Positions 1 to 10,894 of a DNA stretch of 64,000 bases are shown piece by piece. The stretch's first letter is position 1, and every line of letters starts with the position of its first letter. The position numbers were made by a program, and so were the translations under genes. The DNA is taken from NCBI GenBank assembly GCA_021432605.1, contig MU271150.1:496001-560000 (forward strand). Reading direction: 5' to 3'. Below the pieces are notes generated by a model. That model was not told the DNA's origin. It made no database searches and worked only from the letters and a program-made list of their open reading frames with translations. This stretch comes from Coniochaeta sp. PMI_546 (Eukaryota; Ascomycota; Sordariomycetes; Coniochaetales; Coniochaetaceae).

Positions 1-32
1 CATGAAAGAGATATTCTAACAAACTCGATCAG

Positions 33-1510
33 TCCAAGTCGGCGTGACAGTCTTGTACTGCCTCTTCGCAGCCGGCATCGTCTTTGGCTACGCAGCCATA
101 AAACCCGTCCTGAAAAAAGAGGGCGCCTACCGGGACGTCTGCCGCGAGAGCTCGGGCGTCGTGACCGAGGACACCTGCGTCGAGATCCACCTGAACCTCA
201 TGTTCACCGTCGCCGCCGTAGCCACCAACGTCGCCGCCCTCCCCATCGGCGCCATCCTGGACCACTACGGCCCGCGAGTCTGCGGCCTGATGGGCGCCTT
301 CTTCCTCGCCGTCGGCTCCCTCCTCATGTCCTTCGAGCACAGGCTCCCCTTCGACGGCCTCCTCTTCGGCTACCTCTTCCTCGCCCTCGGCGGGCCCTTC
401 ACCTACATCTCCTCCTTCCAGCTGTCCAACGCCTTCCCCAGGAACAGCGGCCTCGTCCTCGCCCTCCTGACCGGCGCCTTCGACGCCTCCTCCGCCCTCT
501 TCCTGGTCTACCGCCTCATCTTCGAGGCCTCGGGCGGCACCTTCGGCCACCGGAAGTTCTTCCTCGCCTACCTGGTCGTCCCCGTCGTCATCGTCCTCCT
601 CCAGCTCCTCATCCTCCCCGCCCACTCCTACAAGACCATCGGCGAGCTGATCGAGGAAGTCGAGGAGCCCCTGCCCCCACAAGACGCCTACGACCAGGTA
701 GACGAGCACACCGCCCTCCTCCACGAAGAGCAGCGCGAGCACCGCGAGTCCGTCGTCGCCGGCCTCGAGGAGCTCCTCGGCAGCGCCAAGGCCGACCGCC
801 AGGCCGCCCGGGAAGAACGCAAGAACGAGATCTCGGGCGTCTGGGGCGTCATGCACAGCGCCAGCGTCGGGCAGCAGCTCCGCTCCCCCTGGTTCATCCT
901 CATCTGCCTCTTCACCGTCATCCAGATGACGCGCATCAACTACTTCGTCGCCACCATCCGACCCCAATACGAAGCCATCTTCGGCTCCAAGGAAAAAGCC
1001 ATCGAGATCAACAACTTCTTCGACCTCGCCCTCCCCCTAGGCGGCATAATCTCCATCCCCTTCATCGGCGCCGTCCTCGACCACACCTCCACCGTCACCG
1101 TCCTCGCCGCCCTGGTCTCCATAGCCACCACCATCGGCCTCCTGGGCGTCCTCCCCTACCCCCCGGCAGCCTACGCGGGCGTGTGCCTCTTCGTCCTCTA
1201 CCGCCCCTTCTACTACACTGCCGTGTCAGACTACAGCGCCAAGGTCTTCGGCTTCCGCACCTTCGGCACCGTCTACGGCACCATCATCTGCCTCAGCGGC
1301 CTCTTCAACTTCTCCCAGTCCGGGCTCGACTATCTCTTCCACCAGACCTTCCGCGGCGACCCCGTCCCAGTCGACCTGATGCTGCTCTCTGCTGGCTTGG
1401 CGGTCGGGGTTGTGTTGGTGGCTTACGTGGCCGTCAGGTCGAGGAGTATAAAGCGCAAGCTGCTCGAGGAGGAGGCGCAGGCGGCGCCGACGTATAGTAT
1501 CCGGACTTGA
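33..1510 (+). CDS. MFS transporter, FMP42/SLC43-like (5' end outside window)
   Basis: This is the C-terminal part of a major facilitator superfamily membrane transporter. The frame is open from the left edge. An intron tail with a CTAAC branch-like sequence at 16-20 and an AG at 31-32 suggests an exon beginning at 33, with two bases completing a split codon, so the real start codon lies left of the window. About ten hydrophobic segments can be seen. One contains a D-x-x-G-P-R type loop (LDHYGPRVCG) typical of the MFS loop between TM2 and TM3. A long charged cytoplasmic loop (roughly 655-880) lies between the two halves. The overall look (ITYF-like second half, DHYGPR loop) resembles yeast Fmp42 and the SLC43 amino-acid transporter group. 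The substrate cannot be read from sequence. It ends convergent with the arrestin gene. Confidence 0.8.
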
Positions 1511-2036
1511 CGGTGGGGATGGTGGGGATGGTGGTTGGTGATTGATGTGACGGGAAAAGTGTGAAATTTCTGTGGATGGAGAGGAGTGATCTTATAGTTG
1601 TTGCCATGTTTGAGATATATCAATATATACACGAAAGGAGGGAATATTTTCTGCATAGTAGCGGACCGGGCAAGGCGTACTGAGTTTCGGTAGCATCTAG
1701 CATAGGCTTTTTATGTTGGCGAGTGATTCTTGATCATACCTTGTTTGCTTTTGGATCATGATTGACCATAGTTTGTTTACTTTTGGATAGCACTGGGAGT
1801 ATCTGATGCATGAGCTCTCTCGTCCAACTACACCGGTAGTCATGCAGCTATGTTTCTCGTTTTTGACATCCCGATTATGCATTCACACGAGCTTCTTCTT
1901 GAACGGAATTGGCCCTCCGCAGGCACGTCAAATTCGCCAAGCTATATACCAGACTAGAGAGACTCAAAATATACACAAAAGTCATCATCATCATTACATC
2001 TCTTACACCCCCCACCACCTTCCACCACGCCCCGGA
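1511..2036. other. Convergent 3' intergenic region
   Basis: This 526-base gap lies between the stop codons of two convergent genes. It includes an AT-rich stretch around 1612-1635 that could serve 3'-end formation of the transporter transcript. I see no convincing gene in it. Confidence 0.6.
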
Positions 2037-4592
2037 TCACCGCTCATACCTAGGCAGCTCCTCCGCCAGCGCAGACGGCGCCGCCCCACGCCCCGACGGC
2101 CCAGGCTCCTGGTACGCATGATGCGGCCCATAATGCTCCTCGTCCCCCAGCACCGGCGCAGACGGCTCAAACACAGCCGCCGGAGCCGGAGCCGGAGAGG
2201 CAGCGGGCGGCGCCGAGCTGCTCGGCCCCGCGGCGTCGTAGTCCTCCGGGAACTCGGGCGGCGCGCTGGCCTCGGCCAGCAGGCGCTGGCGCTCCAGCTC
2301 CAGCTTGTCGTCCGCCGCCCCGCCGCCGCCGCCCGCCGCGGCGAGTTCGTCTAGTGTGGGCGCCGATGGACCTTCGTCCTCCGGCGGCGGCGCGGTTGGG
2401 TGCTCGGTGACGGGGGGGAGGGGAGGCGGGGGAGGCTGTGACGAGGGCCCGGCTTGGGGTGCGTCTTCGACGTCGTATATGTTTTCTCCGTCCGGGTATG
2501 ACGAACTCGTCGACAGACCTGCTTCGGGCTGGCTGGGCAGGAGTCTCTGCTCGGCCTGCCGTATCCGCTCCTTCTCTGTCAGCCTGGTCTCGTTAGGTAT
2601 CTCCGGCGGTGGCACGTAGAACGGCGCCGGTGGTTCTGGTGGTTCGGCGGGGCCGAAGGAAGTGTATGGCGCGTGGTTGGTTGCGTACAGTGGGTATTCG
2701 TCGTGGGCGTGGGCGTAGCTCTCAGGATCGTAAGCAGCCTCGTGGTCGAACCCCTCTTGCAGAACTGCCTGTTCGTGGACCGGAGCTTCGTATGGACTCG
2801 GCTGGTCTTGATACTGCTGCGTATAGAGCGACGGCGTTCCTCGCAGTACGTTCTTGCCCCTCTGCCTCGAGCTATCGTCTGTTCCGACGACGACCTCGAA
2901 TGCGATGGAGATGACCCCTTTCTCGCGCCGTAGCCGGTCCGTGTCGATCGGCCGGCCTCCCCACGACGCCACACCTCCCTCATATGGATTTCCGACGAGA
3001 GCCGGACCTGGGGGAGGGCCAATCGCCCCGACCCTACCAGTGGAGGACTGGCCGCTTTGGATCTGGCTCGCCAACTTCCCCCCCAAGTCGACAATGACCT
3101 CCAGTTGATACTTGAAAGTGATCATATCACCGGGAACCCCCTTGATGGTCGGAAATGCGTCCTCGGGGATCCGCACGGACGTCGTGACGCTGGCTGTTAG
3201 CGTCACCGGATCGATGATCAGCGGAGTGAACGTCTGAGAAAGATCCTTTCTGAACACACTGCACGAACCAGCCGAGGACAGGGACAGCCCGCCCAGGCCG
3301 GTTTTGGATTTCGGGTAGTACTCTTCCTTCTGCAGCCGCCTGGCCTCTTCCTCCGAGACGTGGCCCTTGAAGAGAGATATCGGAGGGGACGAATCTATGC
3401 GGCCTTGTCGATACAGCGTCACGATGACGCCGTGCATGCTCTTGATGCGTTTGATGTGTTGGACCGATATCCTGACGGAAACCATGTCCCCGGGCAGACA
3501 TCCGCCCTTCAATAGTTCAATCGTAGCCGTGATTGTCCGGTCTTCGATACCGGATTTTCGTGTCCCACCGGTTACTTGTGAGCCGGAGTCCCTCTTGTGG
3601 CTACGCTCCGCGCTTCCACTCGGGCCGGTGCTTGTGCTTGTGCTGACGGCGCTGTCACCGCTGATCTCGCTGCGTATGTCGCTGTGTATTGGACTCCTCG
3701 GGTTGGCTGTCGCATCTTGGATATTCTCCTCTGCAACCGTGCCGACTGCCGAAACATCCACGGAGTTGTCGTGAACTCGGGTAGAGTCCAGGTCCGATGC
3801 AGGTTCCGGCGGGTCCGGCGTGACCGAGCCAACCTTTTCTACCGCAGTAGCTGCCTTCTTCTTCCTTGACCTCTTGGGTATCGGTTCCAGGTAGATAGTC
3901 CGCGCTCGTGGTGGCGCCAGCGAGCCGATGTCAAGCTTTTCGACCAAGTAAATCTTGCGCTCGCAGCTGGTTGTCGGCGATATCGATGTCGGCCGGGTAA
4001 GAGTAGCCGTTATCATGTAGGCGATAGTGCCTCGTTCGAACTGTATCCGTAGTGGTTAGCGGGCAAGTTGCGCCGGAAAACAGCTGGTGTAGCCACGAGC
4101 ACCGGAAGTCAGACGTACATCAATGCTACTAGGCAAACCCTGGGCCGGAAACATGAGATCAAAGTTAAACTCGTATTTGCCCGCCTCAAGGCGACCGTCC
4201 GCACTCAGCACCTGCTCATCCTCGAACAGCGACGCAAAGCCATTGCCAAAGTACCGGAACTTTGAGCCAGCCTGGGACGAGTTGTTGGCAGGCACGATAG
4301 GGGCTTCGTTCAGCCCGCCGTTCGGCGTCTTGTGCACCCGGACGTAGCCATGCAGCGAGACGGTCAGGTGTGTGATCCGGATGGGCTTCAGGACCGTCAG
4401 TACGACGGCGCCCCGAACATGGTCGCCGGCCGAGTATCTGCGGTGCGGGTCGGCGGGACGGATGTGGAAGTCGGTGAGGTTGCGCGCGCGGGAGCGTATG
4501 GGTAGGGCGAAGCGTGAGAAGAACGAGCGACTTGAAGGTGCGTCTTCCAAGGATGCGGAGTTGGCGGGATTGTCGTTCGAGAAGGTGCCCAT
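2037..4592 (-). CDS. palF: PalF/Rim8-type arrestin, ambient-pH signalling
   Basis: An arrestin-related adaptor of about 825 residues. PalF/Rim8 couples the PalH/Rim21 plasma-membrane pH sensor to ESCRT components, leading to PacC/Rim101 processing. There are two coding exons, 4592-4119 and 4040-2037. The 78-nt intron has a GTACGT donor, a CTAAC branch and a CAG acceptor. The junction reads LPSSID-FERGTIAYMITATLTRP, an arrestin core signature. The N-domain spans about residues 37-200 (DFHIRPADPHRRYSAGDHVRG, then ITHLTVSLHGYVRV). The C-domain follows at about 280-480 (TIELLKGGCLPGDMVSVRI). The last ~300 residues are Pro/Ser/Ala-rich and probably disordered, with a PFYVPPP element. The C-domain is recognisable, so other alpha-arrestins are possible; PalF fits the N-domain best. 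Three PacC-like sites lie 470-510 bp upstream. Confidence 0.82.
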
Positions 4593-5058
4593 CTATGCTA
4601 GCTGCTCCAGTCGCAACCACTTGGATATGGTCCCGACCCTCAGTACGCCTCACGACGATAAGTGAAATGACGTGCAGCCAATCTGCCGAGGAGTCGCGTG
4701 CGATGCGAAAGGGGAAGAGTTCTCCCAACCCAGGGGCGGCGGTCGTGTTCTGGATCGTATCGATGCTCTCCGGTGCATGCAGAGGAACCCAAGATTGACT
4801 GTAGGAATAGCTGCTAATTGAATGTAGCGCCCGAGCGAGGCGCTTCCGCACCTAGACCAGCCCCGACCTGGAGTCAGCCGTGGTGGACGGCGCACAACGG
4901 ACGAGTGATTGATCTGGCTCTGGTCGCGTCGGTATCGACAAAAGAAGCCGCCGTGGCAGCGGAGTCGTCAAAATGCGGGCAGGCTGAATGCCGTCAACAG
5001 TACGTAGCTCCAAGGATTAATTGGCCTTCCTCCCGAAATGCTTGATTCCGTTGCATAT

Positions 5059-5100
5059 GCCAAGGAAAGACAAGAGTGAATGGCTTGCTTGGCTGCCAAG
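5059..5100 (+). promoter_or_regulatory. Cluster of three PacC-type motifs upstream of PalF-like gene
   Basis: Three matches to the PacC core GCCARG occur within 42 bases: GCCAAG at 5059-5064, its reverse complement CTTGGC at 5088-5093, and GCCAAG at 5095-5100. The last two form a perfect 13-base palindrome with a one-base centre (CTTGGC-T-GCCAAG). They lie 467-508 bp upstream of the PalF-like ATG. The PacC consensus is established knowledge; function here is inference. Confidence 0.4.
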
Positions 5101-7406
5101 GAGGAGGACTCTGGCTTGTGGGGAGAGAAAGTGACAAAGAGAGGGAAGCACGACAGCAATCTAGCAATGGAACCGCAAATCAAGCTGTCTCGGAACGTGC
5201 CTAATTAAGTGACTGCTTGTTAACTGGGGTGCTGCGGATGCGCCGGGAGCCGGTTGGAGATCAGGGACGAATGTGAGAAACGAAGCAACGGAAGAGCTGC
5301 TTGGATGCGCGCACGGTACAGAGGTACACAACATGAACTGCATTATCTCGGGAAACGGGAAACGAGGGGTCGATGTCGCTCGCGTCCGGGGGCGTCTGGG
5401 GGTCCTCAAGATAGCCACCCGCTAGGTATGGTTATGGTGTCTACCTTACCTTAGTGGCTAATAGACCTGTACACGAGAGTCGACGAGTACCTAAGATAGC
5501 TTGACGCGGCGAGTCTGCTGAGTAACGCTATACGAGAAGGCGACTATGACTTGCTTCTTACGTCGACACAGTGGTAGGTAGAACGCCATCGTCATCTCTT
5601 CCCTGTTGTTTTGCCAAATGCCATACCACAGTAAGGCGCTTTTATCGTCTGGAAAATCCAGTACCTGCTTCCGCAATCGGACGGTGAGGTCGGATCATGA
5701 ACTCTAAGGCGGATTCACTTTTAAGCCCACATTCACAAGTGCGCGCCATGTAAGGAACCCGTTTTCCAGCACATGGGCAGTGTGAGATTAGGCCACATTC
5801 AGGGTCCCCTACTGCGTCATTCTCGTCTGATTGTCTGGACAAGAGAGGAGAGTTCGAGAATGCAGATCACAAGTTCGCAGTGTACACTGAGGTTTACCTG
5901 ATTGCATCCCGTCCTTCTTAGAGACTTAAATTCGCCCGTTCTCCTTTCTACCTGAGTTGGGGCAGACAGGACTCCTTGGGGAAGGTACTTGTAGGAGGTA
6001 CCTTAGGCAGGAGGCCACTCCCCGCCATCAGCCCACGCGCTCCTGCTCTTCGACACACATTGCATGAATAGCATCACCGAGTCTCGGCACTTTCCAACCG
6101 GGCAATCGATCAAGCAACAATGACATGTCGGCTTTACACTCAAAATGAGCTTTATATCAGTGACGCACTCTGCGGGAGCATCGCCAATATTCGTAGGGCT
6201 GCCTTGGCATCTTGGCAATCGTAGTTTCTATGTATAACCTCGCACAAGAAGATCGACAGAACACAAGGCGCTGCTCCCGGTTGGGTGTCCAACGAGGTGG
6301 TTCTCCTGCATGCCTCGGCTGACCGCCTGAGGACCAGGGACCCGACAGGTTAGTTAACAAGTCATTGTGCCGTGGCAAGCTGGCGATGTGACCTGCTGGA
6401 GAGAACTTTCATGGCCAAGTCACTCTGGCAGGTCTGATAGCTCAGTGATGCGACCGGGGATCTCGCAAACCATGATCGACTGACTACCTTAGAGACGCCG
6501 CCTCCGATGTAGCTCCGTGCGACCGCCAGAGAAGAGAGAGAGAGTGAGAGCGAGAGATGGCGAGGTAAATGTCGCAAAAAATACCGAGCCAACGTGCTGT
6601 CGCCGGATTGGAGTGAGAGCTTTGCCGTCGTTGGAGCCACTGCATGCTATGCTCTGCTGTAATGGATCAATCAGACGAGGGCAGAGCGACTTGCATGCAA
6701 CGCTAGAAACAAACTTCGCTAAATATTCAGCCAGACAGGCATCTAGCGTTCAGCAGCTTCGGCCCCCCCACAACAGCTCTCTGGACCCTGCATCATCAAA
6801 ATGACCTCAACAACAAGCATCGTCTGATATCCTTCTCAGGTGTCTGACCAGCACGTGGCCCTGCAGACCACAGACAGTCAAAGAATAAGGCCGCGACTGC
6901 AGACTTAGCGGCTCGTCGTCTCCATCCGGGAACGACGAGAAAGTGAATCCGCAGGGATGGCGAAGCTCAGAAGCCAGCACTGCAGGGTCTTGCCTAGCTC
7001 GCTTGGTACAGATCTAGGAGCGTCATAAGACTGACGTTATTCAGGAGATGTGACGCCCAAGTGGAACTCCTTCTTTCCTCTTCGAGACCTTCCCGCATCT
7101 TAGATCTAATCTCATGCAGCCACAGCGCGGCCTGTCCGGCTCAAGTGAGTCTGGACGTGTGAAACTTGTCCAATAGAAGCGTGCTGGCCGGCGCCCGGAG
7201 ATGATAATACGCACCATGCAGCAGTTCCTGTCGTGCGGGGGACTGATACATCCCAGCTATGCCGAGCAGGCTGTGCTCTGGGAAGGGACCAGAGGGGCAG
7301 CTATTGAGCTGGGCTATCTCCTGAGCTGGGGCTTCCCGAGTACAGGACTCAATGCCGGACATGCGATAATGAGACGAATAGGCCTCACCTTCGTGTGAGT
7401 GAGGGA

Positions 7407-7413
7407 TATATAA
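7407..7413 (+). promoter_or_regulatory. TATA box of the disordered-protein gene
   Basis: TATATAA about 150 bases before the chosen start codon, followed by a CT/CA-rich leader (about 7440-7560), a common arrangement for strongly expressed fungal genes. Confidence 0.55.
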
Positions 7414-7563
7414 GATGAGCAGGCGTTTATGAGGCACCCTATTCTCAGCATCATCACCACTCTCACACTACACCAACTCCCCAGACAACATCTCTTTGCA
7501 GCACCACTACCTTTCTTGTCCAGAGCAGCCTCTCACGCTACCGCCTCACCTTTATACACAGAC

Positions 7564-8445
7564 ATGGTCAACTTCGGCAGCCTCGGTAACCTGGGCAACC
7601 TGGGCAACCTCGCTCAAGATGCCGTGAAGAACCTCAACACAGACGACAACAAGCCAGCCGAACAGCAGTCGGGATCCGGCAGCAGCAACTGGGGCGAGGT
7701 CGGCAGCGAAGCCAAGAAAGCCTTCACCGACTTCCAGGACAAGCAATCCAAGGGCGAGAAGCCCAACTACGCAGAGCTCGGCAACGTCGCCAAGAACGCC
7801 TACAGCGCCTACAGCAAGGACGACGGACCCAAGGATCCCACCAGTATTGGAAAGTCCATGGTCCAGGGCTTCCTCGGTGGCAACAACAAGGCCAACGAGG
7901 ACCGTCCCCAGGAGACGCCCAAGCCCGAAGAGTCGAGGCCCGAAGAACCCCCCAAGCCGCAAGGCCAGAGCGGCGACGACGCCGTGGGACGCATGAGCGA
8001 CAGGAACTCCGATGAGAACAAGCCTTCGTTCGGCGAGAACAGGAACTCCAACGAGGACAAGCCTTCCTTTGGCGAGAGCAAGCGCGACGACAACGAGTCT
8101 GGTTCGTCCTGGAACAAGCCTACCTTGGACAATGACAGGCCTACCGGAGGTGACGACTCATCTCCCACCCTGGGCACCTCGGAGTATGGCCGGTCAAACG
8201 ACCGCGACAACCAGGATGAGCCTTCCCAGCCTCGTTTCCAGGGATCTTCAAGCGACCGTCGCAGCAATGAGAATGAAGGATATGGTAACACGAGCGCCGG
8301 GCGCACTGATGACGACAGCTACGGCTCCGGCCGTAGGAACGACGACGAGGACCAGAGCTACGGTAGCGCCGGCCGCAGTGGCCGGGACGGCGACAGCTAT
8401 GGAAGCTCGGGCCGTAACAACGAATCGGAGGACACAGGATACTGA
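7564..8445 (+). CDS. Hydrophilic, intrinsically disordered protein, function unknown
   Basis: A single-exon gene of 293 residues. I chose the ATG at 7564 (MVNFGSLGNLGNLGNL) rather than the in-frame upstream ATG at 7429. The extra 45 residues read like translated leader, and the TATA box at 7407 would leave almost no leader for the upstream start. The first ~115 residues are moderately conserved in character, with a short GNL triplet repeat, an amphipathic stretch (GSEAKKAFTDFQDKQSKGEK) and then NYAELGNVAKNAYSAYSK. The rest is almost entirely Asp/Glu/Ser/Asn/Gly/Arg/Pro. It has two NEDKPSFGE-like repeats and three SYGS-[AS]-GR-like repeats near the C-terminus. There is no signal peptide, membrane segment or enzyme motif. 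The composition is hydrophilin/LEA-like, as in stress-induced fungal proteins, but I cannot assign a family. Confidence 0.7.
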   Translation: MVNFGSLGNLGNLGNLAQDAVKNLNTDDNKPAEQQSGSGSSNWGEVGSEAKKAFTDFQDKQSKGEKPNYAELGNVAKNAYSAYSKDDGPKDPTSIGKSMVQGFLGGNNKANEDRPQETPKPEESRPEEPPKPQGQSGDDAVGRMSDRNSDENKPSFGENRNSNEDKPSFGESKRDDNESGSSWNKPTLDNDRPTGGDDSSPTLGTSEYGRSNDRDNQDEPSQPRFQGSSSDRRSNENEGYGNTSAGRTDDDSYGSGRRNDDEDQSYGSAGRSGRDGDSYGSSGRNNESEDTGY

Positions 8446-9058
8446 ATCCTTCGTAGCAGAGCCATGATGGTCGGCTTGAACGGCACCTCGTTACCTTGTT
8501 GACGACGCTCTTGCATGGTCTCAACTGTTGACCATGTCAGTCTGGTTTTGGGACCTCGTGATAGTTTGGGAAGATATCTGAACTTTCGGTAGCAATAAAT
8601 CTCTAATACTCTGGATATATGTCTATGTCGGCCTTCATCATGCTTTCAGAGTTACATTGTTACTAATTGACGACTCGTTCACTGTGCTTTCGGGACAGGA
8701 TGAAGTCATAAACGCCAAAAAGGAGACCCTCGACCTTTCCATTAACACAACCCCTGTAGAGCAAAAGTGGAACCGCAGATCTCGCTGTCACAACCCCGCT
8801 AAACTTTCAAGGACGGTGTGGTAGTGCGGGGTTCAGGACACTTTTCGAGCCCCTGGCAGTACGTACCTCACCACTGATACTGTACACAACAGCAAAGGAG
8901 CTTCACCGAAACTTCGATTCTCTCGAAGGGAACCCCCAAAGCTGTCCTTAGTAACGCCCATTGTCCGCTTAGTCCAACCTTCTTCCTCATACAAAAGCCA
9001 TTGGAGCACTCCCCTGACTTCGTGTATACCACCAGAAGAACCACCACAGGCAGAGAAG
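8446..9058. other. Intergenic: 3' UTR then phosphomannomutase promoter
   Basis: This 613-base gap between two same-strand genes contains the poly(A)-like signal listed separately and then the promoter of the phosphomannomutase gene. I see no further gene. Confidence 0.5.
8594..8599 (+). terminator. AATAAA polyadenylation-like signal
   Basis: AATAAA 149 bases after the stop codon of the disordered-protein gene, within an AT-rich 3' flank. Plausible poly(A) signal; fungal signals are degenerate. Confidence 0.4.
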
Positions 9059-9708
9059 ATGTCGCCGTCCTACCCGCCCCTCGAGGACCGCCCTCTCAAG
9101 AACACCATCTGCCTCTTCGACGTCGATGGCACCCTCACACCGGCCCGCGGGGTGCGTATCACCTCCCTCCTTAATCACTGTCACAAGAACCACAAAATCA
9201 TGGAGCTAACTTTACGTCAACCCAGGCCGTCTCATCAGAGATGCTCTCCCTCCTCGCGCAACTCCGACAGCAATGCGCCATCGGCACCGTAGGCGGCTCA
9301 GACCTGCCCAAGCAGCAAGAGCAGCTCGGCACCCCGGACGTGCCCGTCACGACCCTCTTCGACTTCAACTTCGCCGAGAACGGCCTCACGGCGTTCAAGA
9401 ACGGCCTCCCCCTGGCCGCCCACAGCTTCATCAAGTGGATCGGCGAGGACCAGTACAAGGAGCTCGTCCGCTTCATCCTGCACTACGTCGCCGACCTCGA
9501 CATCCCCATCAAGCGCGGCACCTTCGTCGAGTTCCGCAACGGCATGATCAACGTCAGCCCCATCGGCAGGAACGCCAGCAACCCCGAGCGCCTCGAGTTT
9601 GAGAGATACGACAAGGAGCACGGCATCAGGGCCAAGTTTGTGGATGAGCTGAGGCAGCGGTTCGGCCACCTGGGACTGACGTACGTTTTTTTCTCCTGTT
9701 ATCCAAGC

Positions 9709-9747
<39 letters not shown>

Positions 9748-10072
9748 ACCCCCCTTGATACATACATGTGCTCCCCCTCGTAAACTAGGACTGACGTTTC
9801 TGACTACCGGATGCAGCTTCTCCATCGGCGGCCAGATCTCCTTCGACGTCTTCCCCACGGGCTGGGACAAGACCTACTGCCTGCAGCACCTGGAGAACGA
9901 GGCCAAGCGGCCCGGCGGCGTCGAGTACACCACCATCCACTTCTTCGGCGACAAGACGATGGAGGGCGGCAACGACTTCGAGATCTTCCACGACAGGCGG
10001 ACGGTGGGCCACACCGTCACGGGTCCGGAGGATACCATGAGGCAGTTGAGGGAGATCTTTGGGCTGCAGTAG
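9059..10072 (+). CDS. Phosphomannomutase (Sec53/PMM family)
   Basis: Converts mannose-6-phosphate to mannose-1-phosphate in the cytosol, the step before GDP-mannose for N-/O-glycosylation, GPI anchors and cell-wall mannan. There are three exons (9059-9151, 9226-9680, 9817-10072) and 267 residues; yeast Sec53 has 254. The HAD-superfamily signature DVDGTLT lies at residues 21-27, with Asp21 as expected nucleophile and Asp23 as general acid/base. The [39 protein letters not shown] and FFGDKT-xxGGND segments follow in family order. Exon junctions PARG/AVSSEM and [16 protein letters not shown] restore the conserved protein. Intron 2 (9681-9816) carries a 38-base C run. The gene is convergent with the UGPase gene. 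Confidence 0.96.
9710..9747 (+). repeat. C38 homopolymer in phosphomannomutase intron 2
   Basis: Thirty-eight consecutive C residues, then a single A and six more C. It lies wholly within the 136-nt second intron, between donor GTACGT and the TGCAG acceptor. Long C runs are length-unstable and can fold as an i-motif (G-quadruplex on the other strand). The exact length may be an assembly approximation. Confidence 0.9.
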
Positions 10073-10894
10073 AAATGTTTGTTTTTCGAGGAGGAAGGAC
10101 ATAGAGATGGGGGAGGAAGGGGGAGGAAAAGGCAAGGCGGGAGAAAGAGAGAGAGAGAAGAAAAAAGGAAGGGCTTGAGATGAGCTGGGACTTTAAACTA
10201 GATTTTTGCACTTGGTTTCGTCTGCACATGGCATCTGGGCGGCATATCTGAGGGCCGTGGTTGTGTGTCTTTGCGAGCCAGTTGAGGTTAGATCTCCCTT
10301 GATACAGGTCGTTATGGAATCTAAAGTCAAGACAACAAGGAGTTAGCACATGATGATCAGCGCAGACGTGATCATGGCCGGCAACAGCAAGACATGGTCA
10401 CTCTTCCATGTATTTGTCACAGAATCAACATGGTGATGCTGCATCATCTGAGTGGTCATTCGCGCAAGCATCCAGACATGGAAGATGGAAAAGATTGACA
10501 CGACAAGTCAATGGTATGCAAAGTATTGGAGCGCAAGACCTTTTAACAACTCTCTTCAGCCGGCTCGTGTATGCCCTGAAGCTACTTCTCATCTACCTGT
10601 CCATAGGAAGAAGACAGTCAAGAAAACCATCCACACGGTCGTGATGGCCTTCGCCACACACAATTATAAACTTTTACAGCCATTATTTCCTCTGTGTGTA
10701 CATACTTGAGGCACAGAAACGAATGAGAAGAAAAATCAATACTCGAAAGCTATGCTTGCCTTAAGCTCCAACGCACTGTTCAAACCAGGCGATAGCCCAA
10801 CTACCCAACAAGGGGCGGTAAGCAAACACGCAAGGCGTAAACCACCTCCCTGCTGTCCACGAACTACCCCCCCCTTTTCCCTCTGCCAAACCGC
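10073..10894. other. Convergent 3' intergenic region
   Basis: Lies between the stops of phosphomannomutase (+) and UGPase (-). It contains a purine-rich GA/AAG tract (about 10126-10176) and AT-rich stretches suited to 3' ends. I see no convincing gene. Confidence 0.5.

Larger units (their letters stand above)
4593..7563. other. Long intergenic region, no gene recognised
   Basis: Nearly 3 kb between the divergent PalF-like gene and the disordered-protein gene. Only short open frames occur, and none has a coherent protein character. It holds PacC-like motifs near 5059-5100, a GA-rich simple tract at about 6528-6556 and a TATA box near 7407. I see no tRNA, rRNA or recognisable mobile element. 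Confidence 0.5.

Noticed and set aside
29-967. Long open frame on the minus strand rich in Glu/Gly/Asp
   Set aside because: It is antisense to the MFS transporter; the low-complexity acidic composition is a by-product of GC-rich third positions.
7429-7563. Upstream in-frame start for the disordered protein
   Set aside because: The 45 extra residues come from a CT/CA-rich leader only about 16 bases beyond the TATA box.
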